From Bactrocera neohumeralis (lineage: Eukaryota; Arthropoda; Insecta; Diptera; Tephritidae), in the NCBI RefSeq assembly GCF_024586455.1, contig NC_065920.1, positions 12,548,144-12,612,143 on the forward strand: a DNA stretch of 64,000 nt, read 5' to 3'. The position numbers and the translations under genes were made by a program. Below, one piece after another: positions 23,319-35,728 of the stretch. The notes below the pieces were generated by a model, which did not search any database, was not told the origin of the DNA, and worked only from the letters and a program-made list of their open reading frames with translations. The stretch's first letter is position 1. Each line of letters begins with the position of its first letter.

Positions 23319-23535
23319 GTGATCCAAGTAGAGATACTTTTTTAGTAGCCTTTTTTTGCCATCACACGTGTCATTTGCCAGTTTCTAGTCGAAATGCTTG
23401 AACGAACCATCGAAAATTGGACTCAATGGATGGACCATCTCAGACGTAGCTGCGGCCAAATTTCAAAGAGATAAATGCCGAATAATGTTCTTTCGAATGA
23501 TAATAAACATTCCCCATTAAATTTGTGTTTTTGTG
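23319..23535 (+). mobile_element. Mariner-like 3' end fragment
   Basis: Starts with the terminal repeat TGATCCAAGTAGAG, the inverse of the end at about 56.62 kb. It carries a transposase C-terminal stretch (MLERTIENWTQWMDHLRR, about 23393) and then GAATGATAATAAACATTCCCCATTAAAT, which matches in reverse the sequence at 55640-55665. Confidence 0.7.
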
Positions 23536-24600
23536 TTTTTTCTTTAAAAAAGTAGCAGAACTTTGCTGTTATTTTTACAAGCTTCAACTTTTCGTGATCA
23601 AAGCATAAATACCCTTTTCTGAAGAATCGAACGGTCTGACAGGTTAAGGTTAAGATTTTTAAATAATCTGTGCGACTACATGTGTACTGAAGTCGTTACA
23701 GATTTTACACACCAACTTCAAATTCATATTGTAAACAATGGCTCTTAATGACTTCTGTTCGTATCGGTGGTGTGTATGCAATATTAAGAGTATACAATCT
23801 TTTTTAACAAATTTTTTCATAAACAAGTGTGGTTGTAATGGTAAATAGTTGAGAAGGCAAAAAGCTAACAACAAATAATTGTGTTAATTTTTAAAGTGGA
23901 GATTTAACAAAAAATCATCCATTACATATCATTTGTTTGGTATTTTTTCTCTTTGAAGCACAATTGCTTACAAAAACGGAGTTATCATACATTCATACAT
24001 ACATACTTACATACATACGTAAATACAAACCCGCATTCAATGGGCGAAACTAGTTTGCTGTTAGAGGTGTTGCACACTTTTGTGCTGCATCTGAGTAAAT
24101 AGACAACTGTTGAAGTTTTCCATCTGCAGCCTGACCTTTCAACCAATGCGCTTGCATTCATGCATATAAACACACATACTACATGTACATAAGCAAACAT
24201 AAGCATAGCAATATAAGGTGCAGAGTATTGAAGTTTTCAATTTTCATTTAAGAAATAACAGAAATACAAACAGTATTGATGTGCCCATTCCAAAGCTTTG
24301 TTGAAAAAGCCATTTTAAAGTTTTTATTGCGGTGAAGCTACCTTTTTTGTGTACTAAGAAGTGCAAGCAATCTAAATCTTCAAGGCGCACACATTGTGTT
24401 TTGATGAACTTTGATTTAAATGGGAGAAGCATTGTTATTTTAATTTTAAAATTAAGTCTTTTTATTAAAGAAGTAAAATGTTTCGAAACCGATAGGATTA
24501 ACGGCACAGAAACAAATCTCGATTTTATTAAGGGTTACATATGTTTCATGACTTCAAAAAATTAAAATTATTATTGTTTTATTTAAATATATAACAATGT
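23536..24600. other. Intergenic, no gene supported
   Basis: CATA microsatellite at 23990-24020. The 87-codon antisense/sense ORF pair at 24244-24565 is not credible: no motifs, overlapping frames. Confidence 0.3.
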
Positions 24601-24602
24601 GA

Positions 24603-24690
24603 TTGGTAGCACTGGAGTTATACGACTGCAACGACATCTATTGACAAAATACGAAAAGACCTTTTTGACTACCCAATATCTCTAGAATTT
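24603..24690 (-). mobile_element. Solo mariner end
   Basis: The minus strand reads GTAGTCAAAAAGGTCTTTTCG, then GTCGTTGCAGTCGTATAACTCCAG, the same terminus and leader as the elements at 4.8 and 35.7 kb. Confidence 0.7.
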
Positions 24691-25347
24691 GGTCCTAAAT
24701 GCTCAAGTTGATTTGAGGAATAGTTTTGGAGACACAGCCTTGACAAGTTGGTGATCGAGTACAGCTATACATATACTCGTAATATAGTAATTTTAAACTT
24801 TAAACGAATTTTTCTCGAAACTGTTTTTAAAGTCGGTTGTCAAAATTTTTCACGAACTTAACTCAACTCAACTTAACTCATCTGATCTTACTGAAATTTT
24901 ACACAGGTCTTCGTGATATAATTTACACGGTATTGAACGTAGGGTTTGTTCAATTATATCTATTTAAAAAAAGAAACACGTCACAAATTTTCACCAAAAT
25001 TAGTATTTTTGTGTATAACGTCAGCCAATTTTTTGTTTTTTGATTTTTTCTTCGTCCAATGCCTAGTTAAAGTATTAAATATAAACATAATTTTTTCTTT
25101 TTATTTCGGTTGGTCCTGTAAGAAATTCTGCCGTCATCACTGAGACAGCATTTTCCGAAGGACTGCCGGAAATGACGTCTTAATGGCCCAGTTTTGAATG
25201 TTTTACTTTGAAAATTTCATTAAAATATTTGTAAAATATGTACTATATCTTTGAAATTATAAAATGCTTAAATAAAATATAGCATTTTTATATGAAAAAA
25301 AGAAAATATGTCGTTTATTGCTCGAAGAAACCCATGTAACCCCTTCG
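24685..25347 (+). repeat. TTAA-flanked repeat family, longest copy
   Basis: Runs from ATATCTCTAGAATTTGGTCC to the terminus GAAACCCATGTAACCCC (about 25327-25343). Its left TIR has been replaced by the mariner end at 24603-24690. It links the left-half copies (8.0, 10.7 kb) with the right-half copy (6.0 kb). Implied full length about 700 bp. The flanking TTAA is changed to TTCG here. Confidence 0.7.
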
Positions 25348-25945
25348 TACGCATGTAGGCAAAAATTTCCTGGAAATTATTAATAATAATAAATTTCAAA
25401 TATTCTTTAAAAATGTTTGTAAAGACTTGAAAAAAATTATATTATATAATTTGCGATTAAACCGCAATTCCATGCGCACTATTACCATTTCTTATTACCG
25501 AATTTGCATATTTTTTTGGTTGGATTATTAATTGAAGAACGACGCACCATTTGGGGCTTACGGAAATGTGCAAATATTAGACTGTATTTCTTGTTGTTTA
25601 CTACATTATCGTCATATAGTTTCTACTATTTTACGTATATTTTAGTTTAGCAAGACAAGTTGATACAACTAAAATCTTTAAATCTTTGTGGGCGTTAAGT
25701 TTATTTAGCCATATGTGTATGGAATATAAAAAACATTTGCAAAAAATATTGAATATATTTGTGCTTGAAGGTTAATTTTTCTATTTTCTTATAACGAGTT
25801 TAAATTATGTTTTTATGTAAGAATACAGAAAATTATCGTCTTTTCGATAATTTCCGTAGAAAAACATATTTTTGCACATTTTGAATTGATTATTTGATAT
25901 ATTCCCAAATCAATCAGACTTTTATTTTTAAAAAAATATTCATGA
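25348..25945. other. No feature recognised
   Basis: AT-rich unique DNA. Confidence 0.3.
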
Positions 25946-25949
25946 ATAT

Positions 25950-26380
25950 TATACCATGTTTACCATATCGATAGAAATTTTTTGTATTTCCGATCTACCG
26001 TTTTGCACATGACTTTTGTAGTTTTTCACCCAGGAAGCTCGTTCCATCGGGTTTTATTTTTCTTTACCATGCTTTTGTCCTGATCGTCATATCGATAATA
26101 AATGGGTTTCCAAATGTTGATAACGGTTTCGTGTTGGTTAGCCGTTTACTATTCTTGGCAATCTCGTCTATTACTTCATTGTTCTCGATGCCTTTGTGGC
26201 CTGGCATCCAGTAGAAGTAAAGTTGTTTGCTTTTGCCAACACTACATAGATGTTGACTCTAGAATTGCCTGCAGGTGCATTAGAAGCAAGCTCCGCGGCT
26301 TTCACAATAGCATACTTAAGAGACTGCATTATACCTAACTCTGGACAGTAGATGTTATTTAAGTGCATAAAAATCATTTA
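25950..26380 (-). mobile_element. LINE RNase H domain remnant
   Basis: The minus strand reads YFYWMPGHKGIENNEVIDEIA (about 26222-26162), matching the W.PGH.GI.GNE..DE.A signature of RNase H in jockey-like LINEs. Upstream, in another frame, is LGIMQSLKYAIVKAAELA, like the helix that follows QAE. Stops and frameshifts are present. Confidence 0.75.
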
Positions 26381-26980
26381 CAATACTCAAAACAATTTTT
26401 AATAAAAATAAAATATAATTAATGAATGTCGACGAAGGTATTGCGCCAGCGAGTTAGACATTATATTAAGCAATTGACATAAAAACGAATTTTTACAGCG
26501 AAAAACACTTGATAAATGGTTAGTGCTTCAACTTCTTTGCCAAAAACTAATAAAAAAATATTTTTTGTGTCAATAGCTAACAACAATAACCTGCACGAAG
26601 TATACTTATGTCTAATATTTCGAGTTAATGGCGGATATACATACACACATTAAGCAACAAACATGCAGACATTTTTTGCATTTCGTCACCATAAAAACTT
26701 CGTAGTCATATTTACAAGCGCTTATGCAGATTTTCCTAACCTCAAATGGCGCGCAATTGCTTTATGCTTCAATAAAAGTTTTCAGAATTATGAAATAATT
26801 AAGCGTTTACGCTAATTAAAAAATTAAATTTAATTAAAGCAAAGCAATATGTGCGCTAAAATATATATAACAGAATTAGATCTAACTCAAAAACGTACAA
26901 GAAGTAATAAACCGCTCTATCGGTCACACACACACACCCGCAACGACCGAGGTCATACGACAAACAAGTGAACGCCGTAA
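26381..26980. other. Intergenic, no gene seen
   Basis: Unique AT-rich DNA with short chance ORFs; a CA repeat at 26926-26937. Confidence 0.3.
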
Positions 26981-26997
26981 AAAATCTCAAAATTATT

Positions 26998-27035
26998 ATG
27001 ATGTGCGCAGCTATTAATGCACTGCAAGTACTAAG
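26998..27035 (+). other. Speculative first coding exon
   Basis: ATGATGTGCGCAGC opens M-M-C-A-A-I-N-A-L-Q-V-L and reaches a possible donor CTAAG|GTTTGT at about 27035. It follows a leader-like, CA-rich stretch. No partner exon was found. Recorded only because start and donor fit a 5' exon. Confidence 0.15.
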
Positions 27036-28030
27036 GTTTGTAAAATAACAAAAATTTTAAAGCAAAAAAATAATAAAAAAATTTGAAAAAAAAAATTATG
27101 TATTGTTCGCTACCTTCTTGCTTTTTCTGTAGCGGCCACGCGTTTTGTTGTTGCAGTTGTAATGGAGGTACACAAAATGAAGTAATTAGTTATTTGTTTG
27201 CCACAATATGCCGAATGACTGTGAAAATGTCGTTTACGCCGTCAGCAGCACCTTTACAGGGTCTAAACGGCAGCGGCTTAGTGGCTCTTTGTGACTTTGC
27301 AAGTATTTTCATTACTTTATTGTTGATAAATAAAATTGTTGTTGTACTATTGTTGTGCTATGGCAATTGCAGCTGACACTTTTTCGGTTGTTTACGCCGT
27401 AGACGACAACACAAGGCTACCATTTACGGCTTTATAGCGCATGCCCGAGTACTGTCAATGCAAATACAGGGAAGTTTAATTACAATTACACATATGTGGA
27501 GGGGGAAGGTACAAGAAAAAAATAAATTTTTATACAGTTATCAGCTGTGCGCGATATTTGTCTAAGGCAAAGTCTACGTATTTTGCAAATACGTGCGTAA
27601 GGCGTTAATGGTCTTAGAAACACATATATGTAGATGTGTGTATGTATGCATATTAATTGCAAAAATTGTGATTTTTTACTTCTTGGAAGTAAACTGGCAT
27701 TTAATTGCCATCGCATGTGCGAATTATATAATATCCTTATTCAATTAAATCCATTTTATGACAATCGCTTTTAAACACCTGTGTTCCGCTGTCGGCAAGT
27801 GCGAAAATTTTTTGTTGCTGTTTTTCTGTTTTTGTTTTTTTTTTTGACAGTTCGTGCTTGCATGTTGACAATTGTCTAAAACTGATACGCGTTTGTGCCA
27901 CAAGTGACCATTTTGCTGAAAAAACACTTTTGGCTTTTAATAAGCAACTGGTTTACATATCTTGATCTCTGCGTGTTTTAATAAAAATAAATATTATAGT
28001 ATGTAGTTTCATATTGTTCCTAGATATCCA
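27036..28030. other. Intergenic, no gene supported
   Basis: Contains a T-rich run near 27835 and a 97-codon ORF at 27083-27376 of low-complexity Cys/Leu content, judged non-coding. Confidence 0.3.
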
Positions 28031-28034
28031 TTTT

Positions 28035-29078
28035 TTTATACTCTCGCAACAAAGTTGCTAAGGAGAGTATTATAGTTTTGTTCACATAACGGTTGTTTGT
28101 AAGTCCTAAAACTAAAAGAGTCAGATATAGGGTTATATATACCAAAGTGATCAGGGTGACGAGTAGAGTCGAAATCCGGATGTCTGTCTGTCCGTCCGTC
28201 CGTCTGTCCGTCTGTCCGTCCGTCCGTCCGTGCAAGCTGTAACTTGAGTAAAAATTGAGATATCATGATGAAACTGGTACACGTATTCCTTGGCTCCATA
28301 AGAAGGTTAAGTTCGAAGATGGGCAAAATCGGCCCACTGCCACGCCCACAAAATGGCGGAAGTGTCATAACTAAGCCATAAATAAAGATATTAAAGTGAA
28401 ATTTGGAACAAAGGATCGCATTAAGGAGGGGCATATTTGGACGCAATTTTTTTGGAAAAGTGGGCGTGGCCCCGCCCCCTACTAAGTTTTTTGTACATAT
28501 CTCGGAAACTACTATAGCTATGTCAACCAAACTTTACAGAGTCGTTTTCTTCAGGCATTTCCATATACAGTATACATATACATATACACGCCCACCTCCC
28601 ATACAAAGGTTATGTTGAAAATCACTAAAAGTGCGTTAACCGACTAACAAAAAACGTCAGAAACACTAAATTTTACGGAAGAAATTGCAGAAGGAAGCTG
28701 CACCCAGGCTTTTTTTAAAAATTGAAAATGGGCGTGGCCTCGCCCACTTATGGATCAAAAACCATATCTCGGGAACTACTAAACCGATTTCAATGAAATT
28801 CGATATATAATATTTTCTTAACACCCTGATGACATGTACGAAATATGGGTGAAATCGGTTCACAACCACGCCTTCTTCCAATATAACGCTCTTTTGAATT
28901 CCATCTGATGCCTTCACTGTATAATTATATACAATGATGATAGCGGAATAAAACTTTACTCAAATACGGTATTTGAAAAATATGTAAATGACGGATAATG
29001 AAATCTCGATTATCACTTTATTATGCGAGAGTATAAAATGTTCGGTGACACCCGAACTTAGCCCTTCCTTACTTGTTT
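28035..29078 (+). repeat. Dispersed repeat with (GTCY)n core, near full length
   Basis: Begins TATACTCTCGCAACAAAGTTGC, carries CCGGATGTCTGTCTGTCCGTC and a roughly 50-bp GTCC/GTCT run (28180-28232). It has GGGCGTGGC/CCACGCCC blocks and ends GAACTTAGCCCTTCCTTACTTG. Such units are multicopy in fly genomes. ORFs inside (for example 28036-28530 minus) are repeat by-products. Confidence 0.7.
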
Positions 29079-29155
29079 CATTTTGCATATTTACATAATT
29101 TATAATTTAATATTTACTACATTGTTAAAAATTTTAATACTTAAAATACTATTTA

Positions 29156-31000
29156 ACAAGTAAGGAAGGGCTAAGTTCAGGTGCAACCCAATATATTATA
29201 GTCTTGCAACTTGCAGGAATAAAAGCCAGGGATTTACCTTAAGACGTAAAGGGTCAGTCAGAGGATCGGAATCCAAGCAATTTAATATAGTATATGTACA
29301 TATACTATATATAACTCATACACCGACAGACACATAAGGTTTGTTAGAAAAACTAAAATCATTATATGTAATATATGGGAGTTGATGTATTATCGACCCG
29401 ATTTTATTTATTTTTCTCAATATCATACAGTATTAACATGCCACATACTAAAAAAAATGTCCCTGGGTCTCATTAAGGTACCACACATACAATCATCAAT
29501 CATATGGAACCAGATGGTCAAAAATCTTGGTATTACTTATTTGGGGGCTTTGTCAAGTTTCGCCCAATTTTATCTATTATACAATGTTATGAGTAAAATA
29601 CGCTCTTTTATTGAGACAGCTCAAATATTGGCGGATAAATGCAGCTTAAAGTCACCCGGAAGTTCGAAAATCCGTATATTAAGTATATGGGGGCTCAGGG
29701 AAGTATTGACCTGATTCAACCCATTTTTGATATACAGAGTTAATATTTCCAGACAAGGATTCTCTCTGCATTTATTTGTATATCTCACACATTGAGCGAT
29801 TTTTTCTGGTAATAAGTCAACTATAAATACTGACGTCCACATATTCGGTATATCGGGGATTGAACAGTTTTGGTTGGATTTGGACGAGTTTTGGTCATAA
29901 AGTAACATCTTTAAAGTAATTAATAGGTTGTCAAAAAAGTCTTGCGGTATTTTCGCTAGTTGGCGCTGAAAGCGCGTAGTTCTAGTTTTATTTGTCGCAT
30001 CGGGTCATGCTATACCTTTTTGGAAAGCTCATTTCACGCGCTAACACGTGTTTGATTGATTGTCGTTTCTTTTAAGTCGTTCGTGAGTTATAGCGTCGCA
30101 AACATGGAGCAAAATAAAGAGAAAATACGGCATATTTTACAGTACTACTACGATAAAGGCAAAAATGCATCTCAAGCCGCCAATAAAATTTGTGCAGTTT
30201 ATGGACCCGATACAGTTTCCATTTCCACCGCACAACGATGGTTTCAACGTTTTCGTTCTGGTGTAGAGGTGGTCGAAGATGCGCCACGCTCCGGAAGGCC
30301 CTTCGTCGAAAATTGCGATAAAATCGCTGAATTGGTCGAAAGAGACCGGCATAGTAGCAGTCGTAGCATCGGTCAAGAGCTGGGCATGAGTCATCAAAAA
30401 TTCATTTCAATTTCAATAAAAAAAAAAATTCAATAAAAATACCGCAAGAGAGAACCTATTATTACTGCATGGTTTATACCGTTATATTAATTATTTCCTG
30501 ATTTCTTTACTGAAAGGTGACAGAATCAAATGAAATTTAAAATTTTACTATATGATAAGTAGGCATGGTTATAGTCCTATTTCGTCCATTTTGGAATATC
30601 ACGTATTAAATTATTAGTCAAAATCGGTTTGTCGGGTTCCAAGTTATGAGATTTCACCAAAAAATAGGCGGTGCCACGACCAATGCCCAATTTTCGCACC
30701 GGCTCTTATAAAGTCCTCTCTTACCGACTTGGAAGTAAATTTTTGTCTTTGGCGTATTTAGTTATTGATTTATTGCGCTTTAAGTAGTTTTTAACAGTAC
30801 CGTTATTTTGGGAGTGAGCGGGGTTATCTTCTAATTTCATCTATTTTCACACTGTCGGTAGTGCTTAGTGTGGTCTGATTTTGCCCATCCACGAACTCGT
30901 AATATTTTTGGACAAGAACCCGCATACTAAGATATCTCAATTTTCACTCGAGTTATATCTTAACGGACGGACGGATGGACGGACAGGCAGACAGTCACTC
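29156..31000 (-). repeat. Inverted relative of the (GTCY)n repeat, split by a mariner
   Basis: Starts AACAAGTAAGGAAGGGCTAAG, the exact inverse of the 29078 terminus, and ends at a GGACGGACGGATGGACGGAC run (about 30964). The two units stand head to head 77 bp apart. A mariner-derived element (29924-30458) interrupts this copy. Confidence 0.6.
29924..30458 (+). mobile_element. Short mariner with TIRs encoding only the DNA-binding domain
   Basis: The left end TAGGTTGTCAAAAAAGTC.TTGCGGTATTTT and the right end (inverse: TAGGTTCTCTCTTGCGGTATTTT) form TIRs flanked by TA. Inside, an ORF from 30101 (126 frame codons from 30056) encodes MEQNKEKIRHILQYYYDKG, then TAQRWFQRFRSG.EVVEDAPRSGRP and SSRSIGQELGMSHQ. 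These are the paired helix-turn-helix and GRP linker of Hsmar1-like mariner transposases. The catalytic domain is missing by internal deletion, so the unit is non-autonomous, but the DNA-binding part is uninterrupted. Confidence 0.85.
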
Positions 31001-31004
31001 GGAG

Positions 31005-31705
31005 AACTGTGGAAGCTGTTCGCGCAAAACTCGGTCGTCGTAATGCTCCTTCTGAGCGCGTTCTTCAACATTTAATTGCAAAATTCGGTAATGATTATAA
31101 TCTCCATGATAGTGTGCCTTCTTCTCAGCAAAGAAGGGCCCGTAGTTAAGGATATATCGCTGTCGTTCAGTGTTGAGGCCACAGTTGCGTCTTTTTCCGT
31201 TGTCAACATGGCGATTTTTGTAGTTAGATTTGAATCTGTATCCGTATAAGATTGTGCTCGCACAAAAACTGATTAATACGGGAAATGATGAAAGTCAACG
31301 GCGATTTTCATTGAAAATTTATATGTTCAGACTGGGCCCATTTCTGATTTAATAGCTACGTCAACAAACAATACTGTCATTATTGGAATGAGTCAAACCG
31401 TCGAGTGATTTAGAAACTGATCGGCATTTCCTGGCTCATTTTGCAAGAAATAAGGCCCAATATTACTATCCATTCGAGAAATGGTTCAGTCAAAGGGCCC
31501 CCAAGGTCATGCGTTTGAACGTATGTATATATGTTGTTAAATTAAAGGTTTACGCCAACCAAACAGCAACGCTCGAAGACCTCCAAGACACATTAGTGTG
31601 CTAAATAGCCGAAATTTCAGCCGAAAAGCAACACTGGGTCATCGAAAATTGGCGAAAAAGGGTGGACATATGCAAAAGTAGCATGGTGGGAATTTTGTCG
31701 ACATT
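31005..31705 (+). mobile_element. Degraded mariner-like transposase (DD41D relative)
   Basis: Frame fragments are RRTVEAVRAKLGRRNAPSE (about 31005), AHF (31337), SRNGSVKGPPRSC at 31465-31510 (compare RNGPVNWPPRSCDL of this group), and a C-terminal EKQHWVIENWRKRVDICKSS (about 31625). Frameshifts, stops and deletions separate them. It directly follows the (GGAC)n end of the neighbouring repeat. Confidence 0.65.
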
Positions 31706-33480
31706 TTGTTAAAATCATAAATTATATAAAATACAATATACATGCAATATACATAAAAAACAGAACCTATTTTGTTTCTTGTCTTCTTCGAGTTTTTTTT
31801 CGACAATCGTAAAAATTTTAAGCATTAATATATGTATGTATATTGTATTTGCAACCGTTCTAGTTGAGTACATAATCAGCTGAAACTTCTGCTGGGTATT
31901 CATACAAAAAGCTTTCAAGCTTATGGAAGTGAAGACCTGAAGCTTTTGGTAACAAAAGTTTACTTCGTAAAGTCTTTTTTGGACAACGTTCGGAAACACA
32001 TATGTTTGCATATATATTATAAATATATGTGTATTACACATTTTTACATAATTTAAAGTATTAAAATAACAGTCAATTACATACAGCAATAAATTATAAA
32101 AATATGACATATTTATTCTGCAATATATCCATTTCATGAAAATACTAAGATGACTGAGGTGTATGGTTGAGTTAACAACTGCCAATTTTGCTCAATGAAA
32201 ACTTTACTAGGAGTAAAGGCTTATAAATGTGAAAGTAAAAAACTTGATATTTGAGCTTTTAAGAAAGAATGTGAAAATATAGAAAATATCATTTCTGCAT
32301 ATTGGCTTGGTTGGAAATTCAATGGTGACATAAGATCCTCGCAAGTTTTCACTGATTTTTAAGCCCTCGAAATAAGGAAGTTTGCTCCGGCGAGCCTATA
32401 AAAGCTTAATAATGGCCCGGTTAAAATGAATAATTAGGATGGAGCCATGTGTACTAGAAGTTCACTCAAGTGAAGAAAGTTCTCTGAGCGCCATTCACTT
32501 GGGAGTGACTAGAAACGATTATTTTACATATGGCTCAAACAGCTCACGACTTTCTGTCTCAGACCAAGTACCCTCTGTGGAGTCAAAAAACATCAGTTTG
32601 AAGATGAGTTAAAGAGAGAAGGTGAATCATCCCTCCCCAGGGATATTTAATAATGGAGTACTGCTCGAAAAAGTATTTTAATGTTTTTAAAATATTCTGA
32701 CAGCTTAATATAAACACTAGATCAAAATTTTGAGCAATCTTGGTCCAAAAGTTAATAGCATATAATCGTCGTGTCTTCAATTACTTACTGTAGATGTCGC
32801 TGTCAACGAAATAAATATCACAGAAATATCAAAAATTATTAAATATTTTCACTCTCCTTGGATTATGCATATAAATTATTGCTTTAAAAGTGACAGCTTA
32901 TGCGAAAAAATATTTTCAAATCATAATTACAGTTTGGTTCTAGTCAAGAGCCAAACAGAGGCTCTAACTTCCTTAATAATTTTCTTTATGGTCTTCAAGT
33001 CGACATATTTCCATTAAATATTATTAAATGCTTCAATTAGAATTACATAATTGGTATCATATCAACTACTTGTATTAAATAACTGTGAGATTTCACTGAA
33101 AGTATAATTTCTAATACCCAAATACGAAAATTTGACTAAAATAATGTATTAGAGTAAAGCAATTAATCACAAAAAAGGTTCGCCAAGGGTGCTTATGACT
33201 AAAGCCTATTCACATATGCTTAGTTACAAGCCGATATGTGAGCCTCGTCACCATTAACTTTTCATTTTTAGCATTTTAACGCACATTTGTTAGCATTTGA
33301 AGCGGAATTCATAAATTAGGCGACAAAGTGGCACTCAGACCTAGCAAAACTTAAATATATTTTTAGTAAAGAGCAAGCACTTAGAATACATACTATGTAG
33401 GAAGAGAATGTGTGTTTGTCAGAAAGAGATTGAATGGCGTGTGTGTGTTGGCGATGCGCTTAAGAAAATCAGGAAACGGA
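31706..33480. other. Intergenic, no gene supported
   Basis: AT-rich. A 156-codon minus-strand ORF at 31715-32185 has AT-driven composition and no motif, and I judge it non-coding. Confidence 0.3.
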
Positions 33481-35728
33481 AATATGGCGTGGCGCTGTGA
33501 ATTGAACTTTACACGACCGTCACCCCAAATCACTTGCCAAAAACAGCACTAGTAGCACATGCAACAACAACAGCAACCAGCATAACAACAGTAAGAGCAT
33601 AGAACACCACAAGTCGACCACATTGAGGCTGGTCGACAGCGCCAATTCGGTTGCTGGCTTTGGCTGCGGTGGAATCTGCTGTTGAAAAATTCGAATAATT
33701 CTTTTAGAGTGCAAGTATGTGTGCGTGTGTGTATGTTTATGTGCTTGCGTGTGCGGTTAGAAATATTTTAGATGCGCGCTCGTCTGGTGGGTAGCATTGG
33801 AAATGCCAAAAGCCAAAAATGTGCAAGCGCTAAAAATTGTCTAAAAGCGTTAAACCGCATTATACGAGCGTCAAATAAATTCACAGCGAATTTTTCGTTT
33901 CGTAAGCAAAAGAGAATTTATGCCAACAACCTAACTAATTAAGTTAAATGACTAGTGGGATATACATATATATTGTATGTATATGCTTGAGGTTTGTCGC
34001 GCGCAGATCGTTGGGAAAGGTTGGATAGGTACATGCATTTTCGGAAGTTGGTTTCTGACAGTGGGTGTGTACCTAAGAAACTAGTTGGTGTCACACACAC
34101 TTACGCATAAGAGTGCAGCATTATGTGTCGCCGTAAAGTATGCAATGAATTGCGATTTATTGCGCGCAAATTTCTAGCTGAACTTTTGCTAAGCTCATTT
34201 AATTGCTTTTTAAGCGCAGTTTTAGGCGCGCGATGCTCATGTGATTGCATATGTCTCTGGTATAGTAAATGTTACTCATACGCCGTGTGCGCGTTGTAAG
34301 TGAATCACTTAGCAGGTGGGGAAATTTAGTGAAAATAAAATATTATTATATTTGTATAATGCAGTTTTTGCGCTAAAGAGTCATTCAACTCATTTATCAA
34401 CCAGCCATGAGGGTTTAGCACCCGACAAACAAAGCGCGCAAAGAAAAGCGCAAAAATCGAAATGTGCTTCAAAGCGCTTTTAAACATTATGTACTTTCAA
34501 AGTGACATATGCCTAATTTATATGGCATATGATAACTGCTGAGACAAGTCGAGAATCTATGCACTAAATTGTGTTATTTGAACAAGTGAAAATACATTAA
34601 ATATAAAAATGCTCTTGAGAAGCAAAACAGAACTCACTTAGCCGCATGTGAGTGAGTGTCTGTCTGCGACGCAGCAAGCAAAGTAAATACACCACCAAAG
34701 CACTAGTCCTTGTCTATTGTATATTTCTACACACATACGTTCGTATAGCAAAATAACTGTATTGCTTTTTATAATATTTCGCTTTATTTGCGCAACGCTC
34801 ATATGTAGCGCGCCTGCCTTTTAACTGTCAGTGAAGTCAAGTCAAGCATTTTGAATTATGTTTTGCAATTTTAGCACAGTTAACAGCAATTCACCACTCC
34901 AACCCCTTGCCGGCCGCAAACTTTCGTTGCCAACTGCACTTGGCGCTGCCGTCACTGCTGCTTTCTCGCTCGCATTTTGTGTATTGTCTTGTATTAAATG
35001 TTGTTTTCTGATTATCTACTTTGTTGCTTTTGTTTTCCTATTTATTTGGTTATTGCATTTTTATTATAATGTACTTTGTCGCAGCAAATTTGCCAGCACA
35101 AATTAGAGCGCGCTTTTATTGCTGTCATAATTGCTGTGGAGACGGCTTTATAGGCGGAAATATAAAGATGACACATGCTGCAGCACAGCGATAGACGCAA
35201 TTTTTCGTTTTCGGTTATATGCATGTGTGTGTGTTGAATAGAGTGGCATGGAACGCATTTTGCGATTTTAAATTATATAAGAAGTATGAATTTTGAGAAC
35301 CCTACCCGAACTGAAACAGATTTTACTTCGAATGTCAACGTTCTTGTGAGAACCTCTAACGGAAAGGATTATATTTGAAGAAAGTATTCCCAACAGTATT
35401 TGTAAGCTGAGATTCTCACTTCTAAGCAGCTTATATCTCAAGATCAAATTTAACCGGTAGCTCACTTGGTAAAACTTTTTTTATGTTCGTGAGAAGTTTG
35501 ATCTTTATATGCCAATTAAGGTGTGTTTGGCAATAGTTTGTTTACGACACAAACAGTTTGGCGATTTTTATATAACATATTGAGTCACTGGACCAATCTT
35601 GACCGATTTTTCGATTGATTTTACGGTGAGAACTCTCGTTTCCGGGTCAAATTTGAATTGCGGTGTATTTCCCAGAGATTTTTGAGAAAGTATGATTGAT
35701 CAGTTAAACACTTGGAGAAAATATAATA
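33481..35728. other. Intergenic, possible regulatory DNA
   Basis: CAA/CAG-rich stretch at 33555-33600, TG repeats near 33725, and GC-richer unique DNA to 35.2 kb. A minus-strand frame at 33520-33680 follows a fair acceptor (TTTTTCAACAG), but its hydrophobic run is just inverted CAA repeats. No gene called. GTTACTCATACGCC (34271) matches an arm of the hairpin at 58.1 kb. Confidence 0.3.

Noticed and set aside
28180..28232. Short regular direct repeats considered as a CRISPR-like array
   Set aside because: Simple 4-bp GTCC/GTCT microsatellite in a eukaryotic dispersed repeat; no spacers.
28036..28530. 164-codon minus-strand ORF with repeated R-T-D-G residues
   Set aside because: It translates the (GTCY)n simple repeat inside a dispersed repeat.
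31715..32185. 156-codon minus-strand ORF
   Set aside because: Composition is what AT-rich DNA gives (Ile, Tyr, Phe, Asn, Lys); no domain and no splice sites.
33520..33714. Hydrophobic minus-strand ORF after a fair splice acceptor
   Set aside because: The Leu run comes from inverted CAA/CAG repeats; no donor other than a GC type and no conserved flank.
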